Source: Planctomycetaceae bacterium | GTDB taxonomy: Bacteria > Planctomycetota > Planctomycetia > Pirellulales > Pirellulaceae | Direction of reading: 5' to 3' | Length of the DNA stretch: 36,747 nt | Assembly: GCA_002723275.1 (NCBI GenBank) | Contig: PBNZ01000008.1 | Location: 1-36,747 of the forward strand | Shown here: one piece after another, positions 25,355 through 34,757 of the stretch | Layout: the number at the start of each line of letters is the position of its first letter | Position numbering within the stretch: position 1 is the first letter of the stretch | Program-made: the position numbers and the translations under genes | The notes under the pieces: generated by a model | Told to the model about the DNA's origin: nothing | Seen by the model: only the letters and a program-made list of their open reading frames with translations | Database searches by the model: none

Positions 25355-27169
25355 TCACAGTTGATCAGATGGCGGGGAGGGCTGGGGGGCACGATCGTTT
25401 ACCGCGGGTGAATGGATTTCGTGTTGGCGTGGCGATTTTGAGGCGGTTGTTGCCACATGGCCGAGCAAGACTAACTCTTGGCCTCGTAAGAAATAGGGAA
25501 CTTGCTCGATGACCTGATGGGTTGGTGGTAAGTGGGGGCGGAGAAGATCGTATCCAGTTTGGGTGGTGATCAACAAATGATTTGGATGCTCGCAGAAGAA
25601 GTCACGTGCTTCTACGGTTTCATCGACTCGGTAAAACGGAATGTGGTGACCGGCGTAGAAGACCCAGCTGGGTTCGTGGCTTGCGTAGGCCGCCACGATT
25701 TCTGAATCAGAGTCGGCGAATGCCAGGAGCTCATCGATCTGTTGATGATCACTCACACGCGGACCAACGATGCTGAACAGGATGAGAACGAAAGTAAGCG
25801 AACTGCACGACAGCGAAAGCATCGATAGTTTTCGCTGGTTCTTGAGTAGGCAGATGATCGTGATAAATCCGCCTGCGAACGGAATGCTGCCAACCAGTCC
25901 TAGCCACTCATCGCCAGGAAGGAGTTGGGAGGCTGCAATCGGTAATCCGATCAGCAATCCCAGGCCAATCACCGTTAAACAGATTGCCGAAATTCGTGGC
26001 CACCAACTTGCAACTTTGGCGTCACTTATTTGGTCAAGGAAGGCCACGATAAATCCGCCGCAAAGCAAGGCGACCGCAGGGTAGGTTGGGGTGATGTAAC
26101 TTGGGAGTTTAGTCGCGGCTAACGAAAACGCTGTCATGAATACAGCGATCCAACAAGCGAGGAAAGTGTAGGGGCGATATTTGTTGGCAAGCTGGAGCTC
26201 GGAAAAGCTCCATAAACCCACCGGTACCGCAAGTACGGACCAAGGGAAGAAACCAATAAGTAATGCGACTGGATAAAACAGAATGGAACCCTGGTGGCCT
26301 TCCATCGACGCGATCGCGCGGCTCACATTATGTTCCAAGAAAAATCCTCGCAGCCATTCGCCATTCGTTTGAAAGCCTACCGTCAAATACCAGGGAACGG
26401 CGACGACAGACGCTGTTGTGATCGCGGTGAGAGGACGCATCGTCCAGCATGTTTGCAGAAAGTGAACGGGTGCGGACCACTTCAGGCAATGAAGCGTCCT
26501 CTGCGGCCATGTCGAGTTGGGGGGCAAGGGTGCGCTGCGGGCGATCAGGAGAAACATGCCAATCACCGCCGTGGGCAGGACGATTCCTACCGGACCCTTT
26601 GCTAAAACAGCCAGGCCCATGGCCCCATAAATCAACGCTGCCCAAGGCCATGAGCGAAAGACAAGATTCGAGTGCTCGCCCTGGTTGGGATCGCTCCAGA
26701 TTTCTCTCGGAACCGACCAGACATAAATCGCGAACGCGAGCGTCATGCAAAAAATCAGCGTGGAATCGGGGGTTGCCGCTCGTGCTGCCACATTGAACAT
26801 CAAGGTGCCAGTCAGCACCACGCTCGACCAGAGACCGACCCGAGGGTTCAAAAGACGGCAACCGATGAAATAGGTTAAAAGCACCGTGCCAATCGCGAGA
26901 AATGCACTGGCGAATCTCGCGCCGAATTCATTGACGCCAAAAACGATGTAGGAACTCATCGTGAGCCAATAGAGAAGAATTGGTTTGTGTGTTCGAAGTT
27001 CGTCGTTGAAGGTCGGGACAACCCAATCTTGGCGATCGAGCATCTCCCAGGCACAGCGCGCATTGCGGGGCTCATCGCGATCCCAAAGCTTGGCTTCGCC
27101 AAGTTGCGTCAAGAATACGACAGAAGCCAAAAGAATGAGCCAGCACAGGTGACGTGACATAGACTGCAT
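25355..27169 (-). CDS. GT39-type (ArnT-like) membrane glycosyltransferase
   Basis: A 604-residue polytopic protein of the GT39/PMT_2 family, which moves a sugar from a lipid-phosphate donor (polyprenyl phosphate type) to an acceptor on the outer side of the membrane. The first periplasmic loop has LWDRDEPRNARCAWEMLDRQ (Asp30, Asp32, Glu33), the conserved acidic motif of ArnT-like enzymes, followed by HKPILLYWL. About a dozen hydrophobic helices follow. The C-terminal ~70 residues are soluble. Start 27169 or the Met three codons later are equally possible. It is divergent from the PAP2 gene. Acceptor (lipid A, protein or glycan) unknown. Confidence 0.85.
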   Translation of the reverse strand: MQSMSRHLCWLILLASVVFLTQLGEAKLWDRDEPRNARCAWEMLDRQDWVVPTFNDELRTHKPILLYWLTMSSYIVFGVNEFGARFASAFLAIGTVLLTYFIGCRLLNPRVGLWSSVVLTGTLMFNVAARAATPDSTLIFCMTLAFAIYVWSVPREIWSDPNQGEHSNLVFRSWPWAALIYGAMGLAVLAKGPVGIVLPTAVIGMFLLIARSAPLPPNSTWPQRTLHCLKWSAPVHFLQTCWTMRPLTAITTASVVAVPWYLTVGFQTNGEWLRGFFLEHNVSRAIASMEGHQGSILFYPVALLIGFFPWSVLAVPVGLWSFSELQLANKYRPYTFLACWIAVFMTAFSLAATKLPSYITPTYPAVALLCGGFIVAFLDQISDAKVASWWPRISAICLTVIGLGLLIGLPIAASQLLPGDEWLGLVGSIPFAGGFITIICLLKNQRKLSMLSLSCSSLTFVLILFSIVGPRVSDHQQIDELLAFADSDSEIVAAYASHEPSWVFYAGHHIPFYRVDETVEARDFFCEHPNHLLITTQTGYDLLRPHLPPTHQVIEQVPYFLRGQELVLLGHVATTASKSPRQHEIHSPAVNDRAPQPSPPSDQL

Positions 27170-27405
27170 GCGCTTTCTCGCAAACTCAAACGATCGGTAG
27201 GAGGATGTTGAGGGCGAGTTTAGATCGACCGCTTGCCCTGCGGCAAGACCAGCCCTTGCTGTCAGTGGCCCTTACTGCCAGTAGAGGAGTTTTGGTGATA
27301 AGGGTGCTAGCGTGTTCGGCTAGTCGATCTTCAAAAATTATGCGTCGCTTGATATTCTGCCGTCCTCGTTCGACGTTGTGGAAATTCTGAGAGATTGTGT
27401 GCGGT

Positions 27406-28122
27406 ATGAATCAGCAACCATTGGGAAAGACGGCTTGGAGCCAGATCGCTTGGGTGGTCGGTGGATTGTGTTTCTTGGGGATTCTGTTTTTGCCCTTCGA
27501 TCTCGGCATCGCCCGTTTCATGTTGCAAGACGTGACACCGGGTGAGATTCGTGCCATCGCTTATCGAGCAGAAGTGTTCGGGCATGGATATGGGATCTTG
27601 GCGATGGGGATAACCATTTTCCTGCTGGATCCTAAACGCCGTGGCGGCTTACCTCGATTGGCTCTCAACTGTGTCGCTGCCGGGTTTTCGGCCAATCTGA
27701 TCAAGCTCTCGGTTTGGCGAACCCGCCCTCGCATCTTTGAGGGCTTGGAGAGTGAAGGAAGTACCTTTCTCGGTACGATTTTTACCGCGTCCGATTGGAC
27801 TTGGGCACAGCTGATCGATAGCAGTCAGCATTCATTCCCGTCGGCCCATACTGCCACCGCGGTGGCGGTGGCGATTACTCTGTCCAAATGGTATCCCGCG
27901 GGCCGTTGGTGGTTCGCGTCCTTGGCTTTGTTATGCGCGTTCAATCGAGTTGATGGTGGGGCCCATTACGTGAGCGATGTGTGTTTCGGTGCCGCTCTCG
28001 GATACGGAGTCACACAATTCTGTTACCACTCGGCCAAAGTGAATCGGTTTTTGGCTCGATGGGAAACGCCCCAACGAGAGACTTTCGTGGGCATGACTCC
28101 TGAGTTGCGACAGGTTGCTTAG
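27406..28122 (+). CDS. PAP2-family phosphatase
   Basis: A 238-residue membrane phosphatase of the PAP2 superfamily, which removes phosphate from lipid phosphates such as undecaprenyl diphosphate or phosphatidic acid. All three active-site motifs can be read: KLSVWRTRP (Lys100, Arg107, Pro108), PSAH (145-148; the usual middle Gly is Ala) and NRVDGGAHYVSD (Arg181, His187, Asp191). Hydrophobic helices surround them. ATG 27406 is taken, with GAGAGA upstream; GTG 27397 is in frame. It sits divergent from the lipid-linked sugar transferase, which fits a role in carrier-lipid turnover, though this is only context. Confidence 0.85.
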   Translation: MNQQPLGKTAWSQIAWVVGGLCFLGILFLPFDLGIARFMLQDVTPGEIRAIAYRAEVFGHGYGILAMGITIFLLDPKRRGGLPRLALNCVAAGFSANLIKLSVWRTRPRIFEGLESEGSTFLGTIFTASDWTWAQLIDSSQHSFPSAHTATAVAVAITLSKWYPAGRWWFASLALLCAFNRVDGGAHYVSDVCFGAALGYGVTQFCYHSAKVNRFLARWETPQRETFVGMTPELRQVA

Positions 28123-28262
28123 TCGGATATTTTTCCGGCTCGCGGTTGGATCCAGAAACTAACTGCTTCCGAGGATGGAGCGGGCGGGGTATTCTAAGGT
28201 CTGGATGGGTTTCCGCTTGAATCTGATCGCGTCCGAAATTTTCTCTGAAGGTTAGGTGTCTG

Positions 28263-29612
28263 ATGATCTGCTACCTCGTCAAGGTTTGGTCTGCGATTGG
28301 ATTGCGCGTTGCGTTGTCAGCCGTTTGTGTTCTTCTTTGGGCGCAGGTTGGTCACGCGGCCGCTCCGCCAAATATTGTTTTGATCATGGCAGACGATATG
28401 GGGTATGAGTGTGTTTCGGCTAACGGATCTACCACCTATTCGACGCCACATCTTGATCGCTTGGCAGCGGATGGCATGAGGTTTCGACATGCACATTCCC
28501 AACCGATTTGTACGCCTTCGCGTGTTCAGATCATGACGGGAATCTATAACGAACGGAACTATATTCGATTTGGGATCCTCGATCCCCAGGCGACAACCTT
28601 TGGGCATCTGCTGCGCAAGGCAGGGTACGCAACTTGTATTGCGGGTAAGTGGCAACTTGAGGGGGGTATGCAAGCGCCAGATCTATTTGGTTTCGATGAA
28701 CATTGTCTCTGGCAGCTGAATCGTCGGCCGAGTCGCTACCCGAATCCGGGACTCGAGGTCAACGGTCAGCAGAAGGACTACACCGATGGTGCCTATGGCC
28801 CCGATATTGTCACTGACTATATTGTCGATTTCATCGGACGGCATCAGGATCAGCCGTTTTTTGTCTACTACCCGATGATCTTGCCACACTGGCCTTTTGA
28901 GCCGACTCCTGACAGTGAAGACTGGGATCCTCAAGCAGAGGGCCTGTTAAGGGGACATGGAGAGCTCAAATATTTTAAGGATATGGTTCATTACACCGAC
29001 AAGATGGTCGGGAAGGTGGTGGCGCAGTTGGATCGACTTGGACTGCGCGACAATACCCTGGTCATCTTCACAGCGGATAATGGAACATACGTCAAAATCA
29101 AAAGTTACATCGGGGATCGAGCCGTACAGGGCGGCAAGGGCCTGACGACTGATAACGGAACTCATGTACCGATGATTGCTCGCTGGCCGGCGCGAATTCG
29201 AACCGGTCAGGTTTCTAATGCATTGATTGACTTTTCAGACATTCTGCCAACATTGTCCGAGGTTGGCGGTGCCCCCGTCCCGGATCGTATTGATGGTCGT
29301 AGTTTCTTCCCCGTGCTGACAGGACAAAAGGATTCTGCAAGGGATTGGATTTATTGTTGGTATGAGAGAAACGGGCGCGTTAATCGAGCGAGCCAACATG
29401 TGCGTGATCGGCAGTATAAACGTTATGCCGACGGCCGTTTTTTTGATCTGATTGCCGATCCAACCGAGCAGGCCAATCTGATGGTGAGCGAACTTTCCAG
29501 CGAGCAGGAAGTCGCTGAACTCAAATTAAGTAAAGCACTTGCCGAAGTTTTAGAGCGATCGGAGCAGACCGAGGCAGTTAAGCAGGAACGCAAAGCGAGC
29601 AAAGACGAATGA
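28263..29612 (+). CDS. Type I (formylglycine) sulfatase
   Basis: A 449-residue secreted arylsulfatase-type enzyme. After a signal peptide (hydrophobic 10-28, possible cleavage at GHA-A) come PPNIVLIMADDMGY (metal Asp44, Asp45), CTPSR at 83-87, where Cys83 would be converted to formylglycine, the catalytic-region Lys in IAGKWQLEG, and FTADNGT with metal ligands Asp and Asn. The CxPSR form needs formylglycine-generating enzyme or anSME encoded elsewhere. The likely target is a sulfated polysaccharide. AAGG precedes ATG 28263. The stop codon overlaps the ATG of the next gene (ATGA). Confidence 0.93.
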   Translation: MICYLVKVWSAIGLRVALSAVCVLLWAQVGHAAAPPNIVLIMADDMGYECVSANGSTTYSTPHLDRLAADGMRFRHAHSQPICTPSRVQIMTGIYNERNYIRFGILDPQATTFGHLLRKAGYATCIAGKWQLEGGMQAPDLFGFDEHCLWQLNRRPSRYPNPGLEVNGQQKDYTDGAYGPDIVTDYIVDFIGRHQDQPFFVYYPMILPHWPFEPTPDSEDWDPQAEGLLRGHGELKYFKDMVHYTDKMVGKVVAQLDRLGLRDNTLVIFTADNGTYVKIKSYIGDRAVQGGKGLTTDNGTHVPMIARWPARIRTGQVSNALIDFSDILPTLSEVGGAPVPDRIDGRSFFPVLTGQKDSARDWIYCWYERNGRVNRASQHVRDRQYKRYADGRFFDLIADPTEQANLMVSELSSEQEVAELKLSKALAEVLERSEQTEAVKQERKASKDE

Positions 29613-30127
29613 AAACAGCTTTCAAGTATGCCGCGCAGGCTGCTGTTCTGATTGCGGTGATGCTCGGTTTGATGTGGCTGCTCGGTGGGCGGACCCACTC
29701 AACATCCGCAACCATCAGGGTCGACGCGAAGGCGGATAAAGTGTTTTCCTTCCTTTTGGATCCCAGCTTGCGAAGGACGTGGATGGGCGATGTCGAGTCG
29801 ATTGAATCTTTAAATGGTTTAACCGATGCCGTTGGAGCAAGCAGTGAAGTGCGCACTGTGATCGACTCAAAGCCTGTGCAAGTTAAGGAAGAAATAATTG
29901 AGTTAGAGCCTGAACAGTTATTGCGAGTGCGTTCCGAAATTCCCTGGGCGACATGGACCACTAATTTTGCTCTCGAAGCCAGTCAGTCCGGAACCCAGGT
30001 GCATCGGCGAACATATACACAGTATCACCGGTTGTGGCGATTCTGGAGTTTGTTCTTTGGGGATCCGATTGGAGATTATCAACAAAACCAATTGGACTCG
30101 CTGCGACAGGCTGTCGACGCCTCTTAA
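29609..30127 (+). CDS. SRPBCC (polyketide cyclase/START-like) membrane-anchored protein
   Basis: A 172-residue protein with an N-terminal transmembrane helix (about 9-26) followed by a START/SRPBCC-like domain: ATIRVDAKADKVFSFLLDPS, then RTWMGDVESIESL, and a C-terminal helix (GDYQQNQLDSLRQAV). This fold makes a deep hydrophobic ligand cavity. It overlaps the sulfatase gene by four nt, so translation is probably coupled. Its ligand is unknown; placement just outside the membrane would suit lipid or small hydrophobic ligand binding, which is my inference. Confidence 0.75.
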   Translation: MKTAFKYAAQAAVLIAVMLGLMWLLGGRTHSTSATIRVDAKADKVFSFLLDPSLRRTWMGDVESIESLNGLTDAVGASSEVRTVIDSKPVQVKEEIIELEPEQLLRVRSEIPWATWTTNFALEASQSGTQVHRRTYTQYHRLWRFWSLFFGDPIGDYQQNQLDSLRQAVDAS

Positions 30128-30131
30128 TCAT

Positions 30132-31214
30132 CTACGATGAAATGCGTCGGACGGTTCCCGGTACGACGGGTTCGTTGCGTTCGGCGCTCGCGGTCGCCGC
30201 GAAACATAAGGCCAGGCTGTTGAGATTGCTGCGGGCGTCAATGGTGGGCACGCGGTCTTCTTCGATGCTGCATAGCAGTTCTCCCATCGTGCCGTGAAAT
30301 CCATCGGGAAACCAGCTCCCCTGAAGTTCCGGCTGGCAACGCCCGGCCTCGGTTGTCATCGTTAGCGTTTGAATTTTGTTTCCTGGCCCCACACTCGAAA
30401 TCGTCCCGGCAGAACCGCTCACTAGTGAACGATCCTCCGAACCAAAAGGGATGTGGCCGTCAAAGGCAAGTGAGGCCTGTGCCGTCTCGTATTCAATCAT
30501 GGCCTGGCCCAGCAAGGCGGGCATGATGGTTTGCCATGCAGACGGAGCCATTGACGCATAAACTCGTTGCGCCGGTTGACCGTTCATCAGGCAATTCACC
30601 ATGTCAAACCAGTGGATCGCGTAGTCGTAGAGAATCAGATGCTTCACCTTCTCAAATTCCGTTCCCTGTACCCAGGAATGATCCCAGTGCACTGACAAAT
30701 GAACGCCTGCGATTTCTCCCAGTAATCCAGCCGAAACCGCAGCTCGCATGTAACTGAAGTGTGGAGCCCACCGCCCGTTTTGATTGACGGCCAGACGGAC
30801 TCCGCACTTCTCGGCTTTTTCGATGAGCCGCTCCCCCTCGTCCAGGTCGAGTACGAATGGTTTTTGACTCAGGACGTGTCGCCTCGCCTCGAGAGCTGCC
30901 TCGATGATCGGCGGGCGTTGGTGTGGGTGAGTCGTGATGTCGACGACTTCGACCGAATTGTTCCGTAGCAGGTCACGATAGTCCGAATAGATTTCCGCTT
31001 GAGGAAAATACTCTTGTTGGCGGTTTTCAGCTCGCGCCCGCTCAACGTCGCACAACGCCACAACATGATATCCTGCACTTTGGTAAGCCTTTAAATGGTC
31101 TTCGGTGATTCCACCACAGCCGATCAGGCCGATTCCCGGACGGTAGTTTTTCGGATCCTGGGGTAGATAAGGCAGGTTAGGTGCTGGGATCAGCGGAGTT
31201 TCGTGGGCAGTCAT
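30132..31214 (-). CDS. Gfo/Idh/MocA family oxidoreductase (second copy)
   Basis: A 360-residue cytoplasmic dehydrogenase-like protein. The Rossmann start is IGLIGCGGITEDH, the nucleotide-site motif SQKP replaces the standard EKP (Gln for Glu, Lys kept), and the C-terminal domain has YDYAIHWFDMVNCLM with the conserved His region. It is a different subfamily from the oxidoreductase at 2128-3324. Neither possible start has a strong ribosome-binding site: ATG 31214 (MTAHETPL) is chosen, ATG 31262 is also in frame. It is convergent (4-bp gap) with the sulfatase/SRPBCC pair, and may serve the same sugar pathway, as such pairs often do in planctomycetes. Confidence 0.85.
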   Translation of the reverse strand: MTAHETPLIPAPNLPYLPQDPKNYRPGIGLIGCGGITEDHLKAYQSAGYHVVALCDVERARAENRQQEYFPQAEIYSDYRDLLRNNSVEVVDITTHPHQRPPIIEAALEARRHVLSQKPFVLDLDEGERLIEKAEKCGVRLAVNQNGRWAPHFSYMRAAVSAGLLGEIAGVHLSVHWDHSWVQGTEFEKVKHLILYDYAIHWFDMVNCLMNGQPAQRVYASMAPSAWQTIMPALLGQAMIEYETAQASLAFDGHIPFGSEDRSLVSGSAGTISSVGPGNKIQTLTMTTEAGRCQPELQGSWFPDGFHGTMGELLCSIEEDRVPTIDARSNLNSLALCFAATASAERNEPVVPGTVRRISS

Positions 31215-31478
31215 GGCCAGGCACTTCTTGGGGGAAAATGAGTTGTTCAATTCGAGTTGCATTGTGTGCGACTGGGCTACGTTTTAACGAATCGTGCCCG
31301 ATGCCGTCAGACGTTCTAGCCCAAGCTCACAAAAAACGGTGTTGGATTCCCCCCCCTTGTTTCGACAGGTTTTTCGGGCAAAACTGAAAAAGCGGCATTA
31401 ATTGGGTTTGTCGGCGAGCGGATTCAGGTATGTTAGGCCGCTCGGAAGACGCCTGAGAAAACGACGGAGTATTGAGGC

Positions 31479-31883
31479 ATGGCTGCAGCGGACAAGACGA
31501 ACTCTGGTGACGTCAACAAAAAACGTATTCTGTTGGTTGATGATGACGCAGAAATCATTGAATCCCTCAAGTACGCGCTCTCCGCTAAGGGATACGAAAT
31601 CCTCATCGCGCGCGACGGCAATCAGGGGCTCGCTACGGCGGAACGGGAAGATCCAGATCTCGTTATTCTCGACATGATGATGCCCAAGCGGAGTGGGTTC
31701 CTTGTTCTCGAAAAACTGCGCCGTTCAAGGCCCGTTCCCATACGTGTCATCATGATTACGGCAAACGAGGGAAGCCGCCATAAGGCCTACGCGGAAATGC
31801 TCGGCGTGGATGATTACATCCGAAAGCCATTCGCAATGGACCGTTTGATCGAAAGTGTCACTCGATTACTTGGCGACGACTAA
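31479..31883 (+). CDS. Single-domain (CheY-like) response regulator
   Basis: A 134-residue receiver domain without an output domain. Acidic pocket Asp21-Asp23 in LLVDDDAE, phosphoacceptor Asp65 in VILDMMMP, Thr94 in MITANE and Lys116 in YIRKPF are all present. Such proteins pass a phosphate between a kinase and another partner. No kinase gene is beside it; the only kinase-like sequence in the window is a decayed fragment at 23261-23560. The ~215 bp upstream hold its promoter region, in which I cannot place boxes. Confidence 0.9.
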   Translation: MAAADKTNSGDVNKKRILLVDDDAEIIESLKYALSAKGYEILIARDGNQGLATAEREDPDLVILDMMMPKRSGFLVLEKLRRSRPVPIRVIMITANEGSRHKAYAEMLGVDDYIRKPFAMDRLIESVTRLLGDD

Positions 31884-32673
31884 GCGATCAGCAACGCATC
31901 AGATTTCTCAGGCGTTGTCCGTTGTTCCGCTGGCTCCATTAACCATCCTGGTGTTGATGCTCCTTGTCTGGTGCTCATTCGGATTTCGCGAAGTGTCCTG
32001 CTGTATGGAAATTGAACGGCCACTTCGTGATAGATTTCACAAGGACAGTTATCGGTTTGTCATGCGCTTAGGCAATCTTGTCGTATTGCAGAAAAACGTC
32101 TGAATTATTGTTGGTTTGTTGAGTTAATTCGACACGGGGTATGGGTTCTCCCAGTTGAGGGAGGTTAAGCCGTTCACACTCTTTGTGTTTTACTTTGAAC
32201 AAAACTTTCTCTTGTCGGATCTGTACCTTGTAACGATACTAGACTTGATGGAGGCAAACGTTCAGGCGTAGAGATTGACGTCTACAACTCGAACGTGCCT
32301 TGTTCTTCGAGACAGATCTTTTCCAACTTCTCGGCGTCCCGCGTGACTCTTCTTCGTGGGTGTGATTCGCTCGCTGCCAAACTTGTGTGATTGCCTGGCA
32401 ATCTTCCACACTTGTGGTTGCGCGCGTCGTACTCGCAATCGTTTGATAACGAAGAGCGGTCATTGCTGCGCTGAAAAAACGACGCCTCATGGAAGATGGG
32501 TTGATGGATCAGGTTTGAAGATTGCAAGGCAAGTTGTGTCTCAGTCGGATTGGACATTGAGTCAACCCTGCAACCAAAACCTTAGCAGATCGGAGTCAGG
32601 TGCCCTTTGATTTTTTTGGGGCCTCGGGAACTGAGGCTTTGAATGGGGGACCTGCCCGCCGAGGAGAGTTCCT
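31884..32673. other. Long leader or intergenic region before prkA (790 bp), no gene seen
   Basis: No open frame here has a recognisable domain. The best one (31855-32103, plus) starts inside the response-regulator gene, has no ribosome-binding site and no family match. Weak inverted repeats occur at 32148-32163 (CTCCC / GGGAG) and 32621-32637 (GCCTCGG / CTGAGGC with a GAA loop, one G-U pair). The second lies 36 nt before the prkA start. The length suggests a long 5' leader or a decayed gene rather than a plain spacer. No sigma-54 or sigma-70 boxes could be placed with confidence. Confidence 0.5.
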
Positions 32674-34716
32674 ATGAACGCTGGTCGGGAAATCATGTCA
32701 CTTGTCGGTCAACGACAGGATCTGGAACAGTATCGACGTGAGCATTGGATTGGTAGCTTCGAAGAATTTCTCGATATTGTGCGCGAGAATCCGCATGTGA
32801 CGAGAAACGCTTATCAGCGTGTTTACGACATGATCATGTCTTACGGTGTTGACGAATACGAAGTCTGCCGGGAGCGTCGTTTTCATTATCGTTTTTTCGA
32901 CGATCCAGACGACGGTGGGCAGGATGCGATCTTTGGTCTGGACCAGATTCTGCAGGATCTCGTTCATGCGTTTAAAAGTGCGGCTCATGGCTACGGCATC
33001 GAAAAGCGGGTACTCCTGCTGCATGGGCCTGTCGGAAGCAGTAAGAGTACGATTGCAAGGCTGCTGAAAAAGGGACTGGAACGTTACAGTGCATCGGGAC
33101 AGGGGGCTCTGTATACCCTGGGATGGGCCGATGAGGAGAGCGACGAGATTCAATGGTGTCCCATGCATGAGGAACCCTTGCATTTGGTACCTGCCGTACA
33201 CCGCAACGAAGTGGTCGGCTTCTTGAATCACGGCACCAATGGTGGATTCAAGACTCGCATCAAGGGTGAACTGTGTCCGTTCTGCCGCTTCATGTACGCG
33301 AAACGGTTGGAGAAGTATCACGGCGATTGGAGTCGCGTGATGAAGGATGTTCGCGTGCGACGGTTGGTGCTTAGTGAGCAGGATCGAATCGGGATCGGAA
33401 CCTTCCAGCCGAAAGATGAAAAGAACCAGGACTCAACGGAGCTGACTGGCGATATCAATTACCGAAAAATTGCTGAATATGGAAGTGACAGCGATCCGCG
33501 AGCCTTCAATTTCGACGGTGAATTCAATATTGCCAATCGTGGGATCGTTGAGTTTATCGAAGTGTTGAAGTTGGATGTGGCTTTCCTCTATGACCTGCTC
33601 GGCGCGAGTCAGGAGCACAAGGTGAAGCCCAAGAAGTTTCCGCAGACGGATATCGACGAGGTGATTCTTGGTCATACCAATGAGCCAGAGTATCGCCGTT
33701 TGCAAAACAATGAGTTCATGGAGGCACTGCGGGATCGTACGGTAAAAATCGACGTTCCGTATGTCACTCGTTTATCGGACGAGATCAAGATTTATGAGAA
33801 GGATTACAACAACGAAAAGGTGATGGGCAAGCATATTGCTCCGCACACGATCGAAATGGCTGCCATGTGGGCTGTTCTTACTCGACTCGAGGATCCGAAA
33901 AATGCCAGTCTTACGATCTTGCAAAAACTCAAGCTTTACAACGGCAAGACGTTGCCGGGATTTACAGAAGAGAACATCAAAGAGCTTCGGGAGGAGACAG
34001 TCAAAGAAGGCATGATCGGAATCTCGCCTCGATATGTGCAGGATAAAATTTCGAATGCTCTCGTGGCCCATCCCGAAGCTCGATCGGTCAACCCCTTTAT
34101 GGTGCTCAATGAGTTGGAGTCCGGGCTGAAGCATCATTCTTTATTGACGAGTGACGAATTGCGCCAACGCTATCGCGATTTGTTAAGCCTCGTGAAGGAG
34201 GAGTATGAAAACATTGTGAAGAACGAAGTTCAGCGAGCAATTGCTGCGGATGAAGACGCTCTAAAGCGGCTTTGTGGCAATTACATTGACAATGTGAAGG
34301 CGTATACGCAGCACGAAAAAGTTAAGAATAAGTTTACCGGTGCTTACGAGGAGCCTGATGAACGCCTGATGCGGTCGATTGAGGAGAAGATCGATATTCC
34401 GGATAGTCGCAAGGATGATTTCCGACGTGAGATTATGAACTATATCGGCGCTCTTTCTATCGATGGAAAGGTGTTCGATTACAGAACCAATGAACGGCTC
34501 TACAAGGCATTGGAGCTCAAGCTGTTTGAAGATCAGAAGGACACGATCAAGTTGACGAGCCTGGTTTCGAACGTCGTTGATGCGGAGACTCAGGCAAAGA
34601 TCGATGTCGTCAAAAGTCGCTTGATTCAGAACTATGGCTACGATGACGAAAGTGCCACCGATGTACTCAATTACGTCGCGAGTATCTTTGCGCGTGGTGA
34701 TGTGAAGGAGAGCTAG
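32674..34716 (+). CDS. prkA: PrkA-family serine protein kinase (YeaG-like)
   Basis: A 680-residue AAA+-type kinase of the PrkA/YeaG family. It has the N-terminal AAA PrkA domain with Walker [10 protein letters not shown] (118-126), the [13 protein letters not shown] and [11 protein letters not shown] Cys-containing segments, the [19 protein letters not shown] and [13 protein letters not shown] stretches and the long helical C-terminal PrkA domain. GAGGAG precedes ATG 32674. In enterobacteria YeaG with YeaH supports survival of nitrogen starvation and stationary phase; in Bacillus PrkA affects sporulation. It is followed by yeaH, a small ORF and spoVR, all on the plus strand. Confidence 0.93.
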   Translation: MNAGREIMSLVGQRQDLEQYRREHWIGSFEEFLDIVRENPHVTRNAYQRVYDMIMSYGVDEYEVCRERRFHYRFFDDPDDGGQDAIFGLDQILQDLVHAFKSAAHGYGIEKRVLLLHGPVGSSKSTIARLLKKGLERYSASGQGALYTLGWADEESDEIQWCPMHEEPLHLVPAVHRNEVVGFLNHGTNGGFKTRIKGELCPFCRFMYAKRLEKYHGDWSRVMKDVRVRRLVLSEQDRIGIGTFQPKDEKNQDSTELTGDINYRKIAEYGSDSDPRAFNFDGEFNIANRGIVEFIEVLKLDVAFLYDLLGASQEHKVKPKKFPQTDIDEVILGHTNEPEYRRLQNNEFMEALRDRTVKIDVPYVTRLSDEIKIYEKDYNNEKVMGKHIAPHTIEMAAMWAVLTRLEDPKNASLTILQKLKLYNGKTLPGFTEENIKELREETVKEGMIGISPRYVQDKISNALVAHPEARSVNPFMVLNELESGLKHHSLLTSDELRQRYRDLLSLVKEEYENIVKNEVQRAIAADEDALKRLCGNYIDNVKAYTQHEKVKNKFTGAYEEPDERLMRSIEEKIDIPDSRKDDFRREIMNYIGALSIDGKVFDYRTNERLYKALELKLFEDQKDTIKLTSLVSNVVDAETQAKIDVVKSRLIQNYGYDDESATDVLNYVASIFARGDVKES

Positions 34717-34757
34717 TTGGCCTAAGCGGTCGAATAGGACTCGCATGGGAGATCTTC

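Noticed and set aside
31855-32103. 82-residue frame after the response regulator as a gene
   Set aside because: It begins inside the regulator gene, has no ribosome-binding site, and matches nothing I know.
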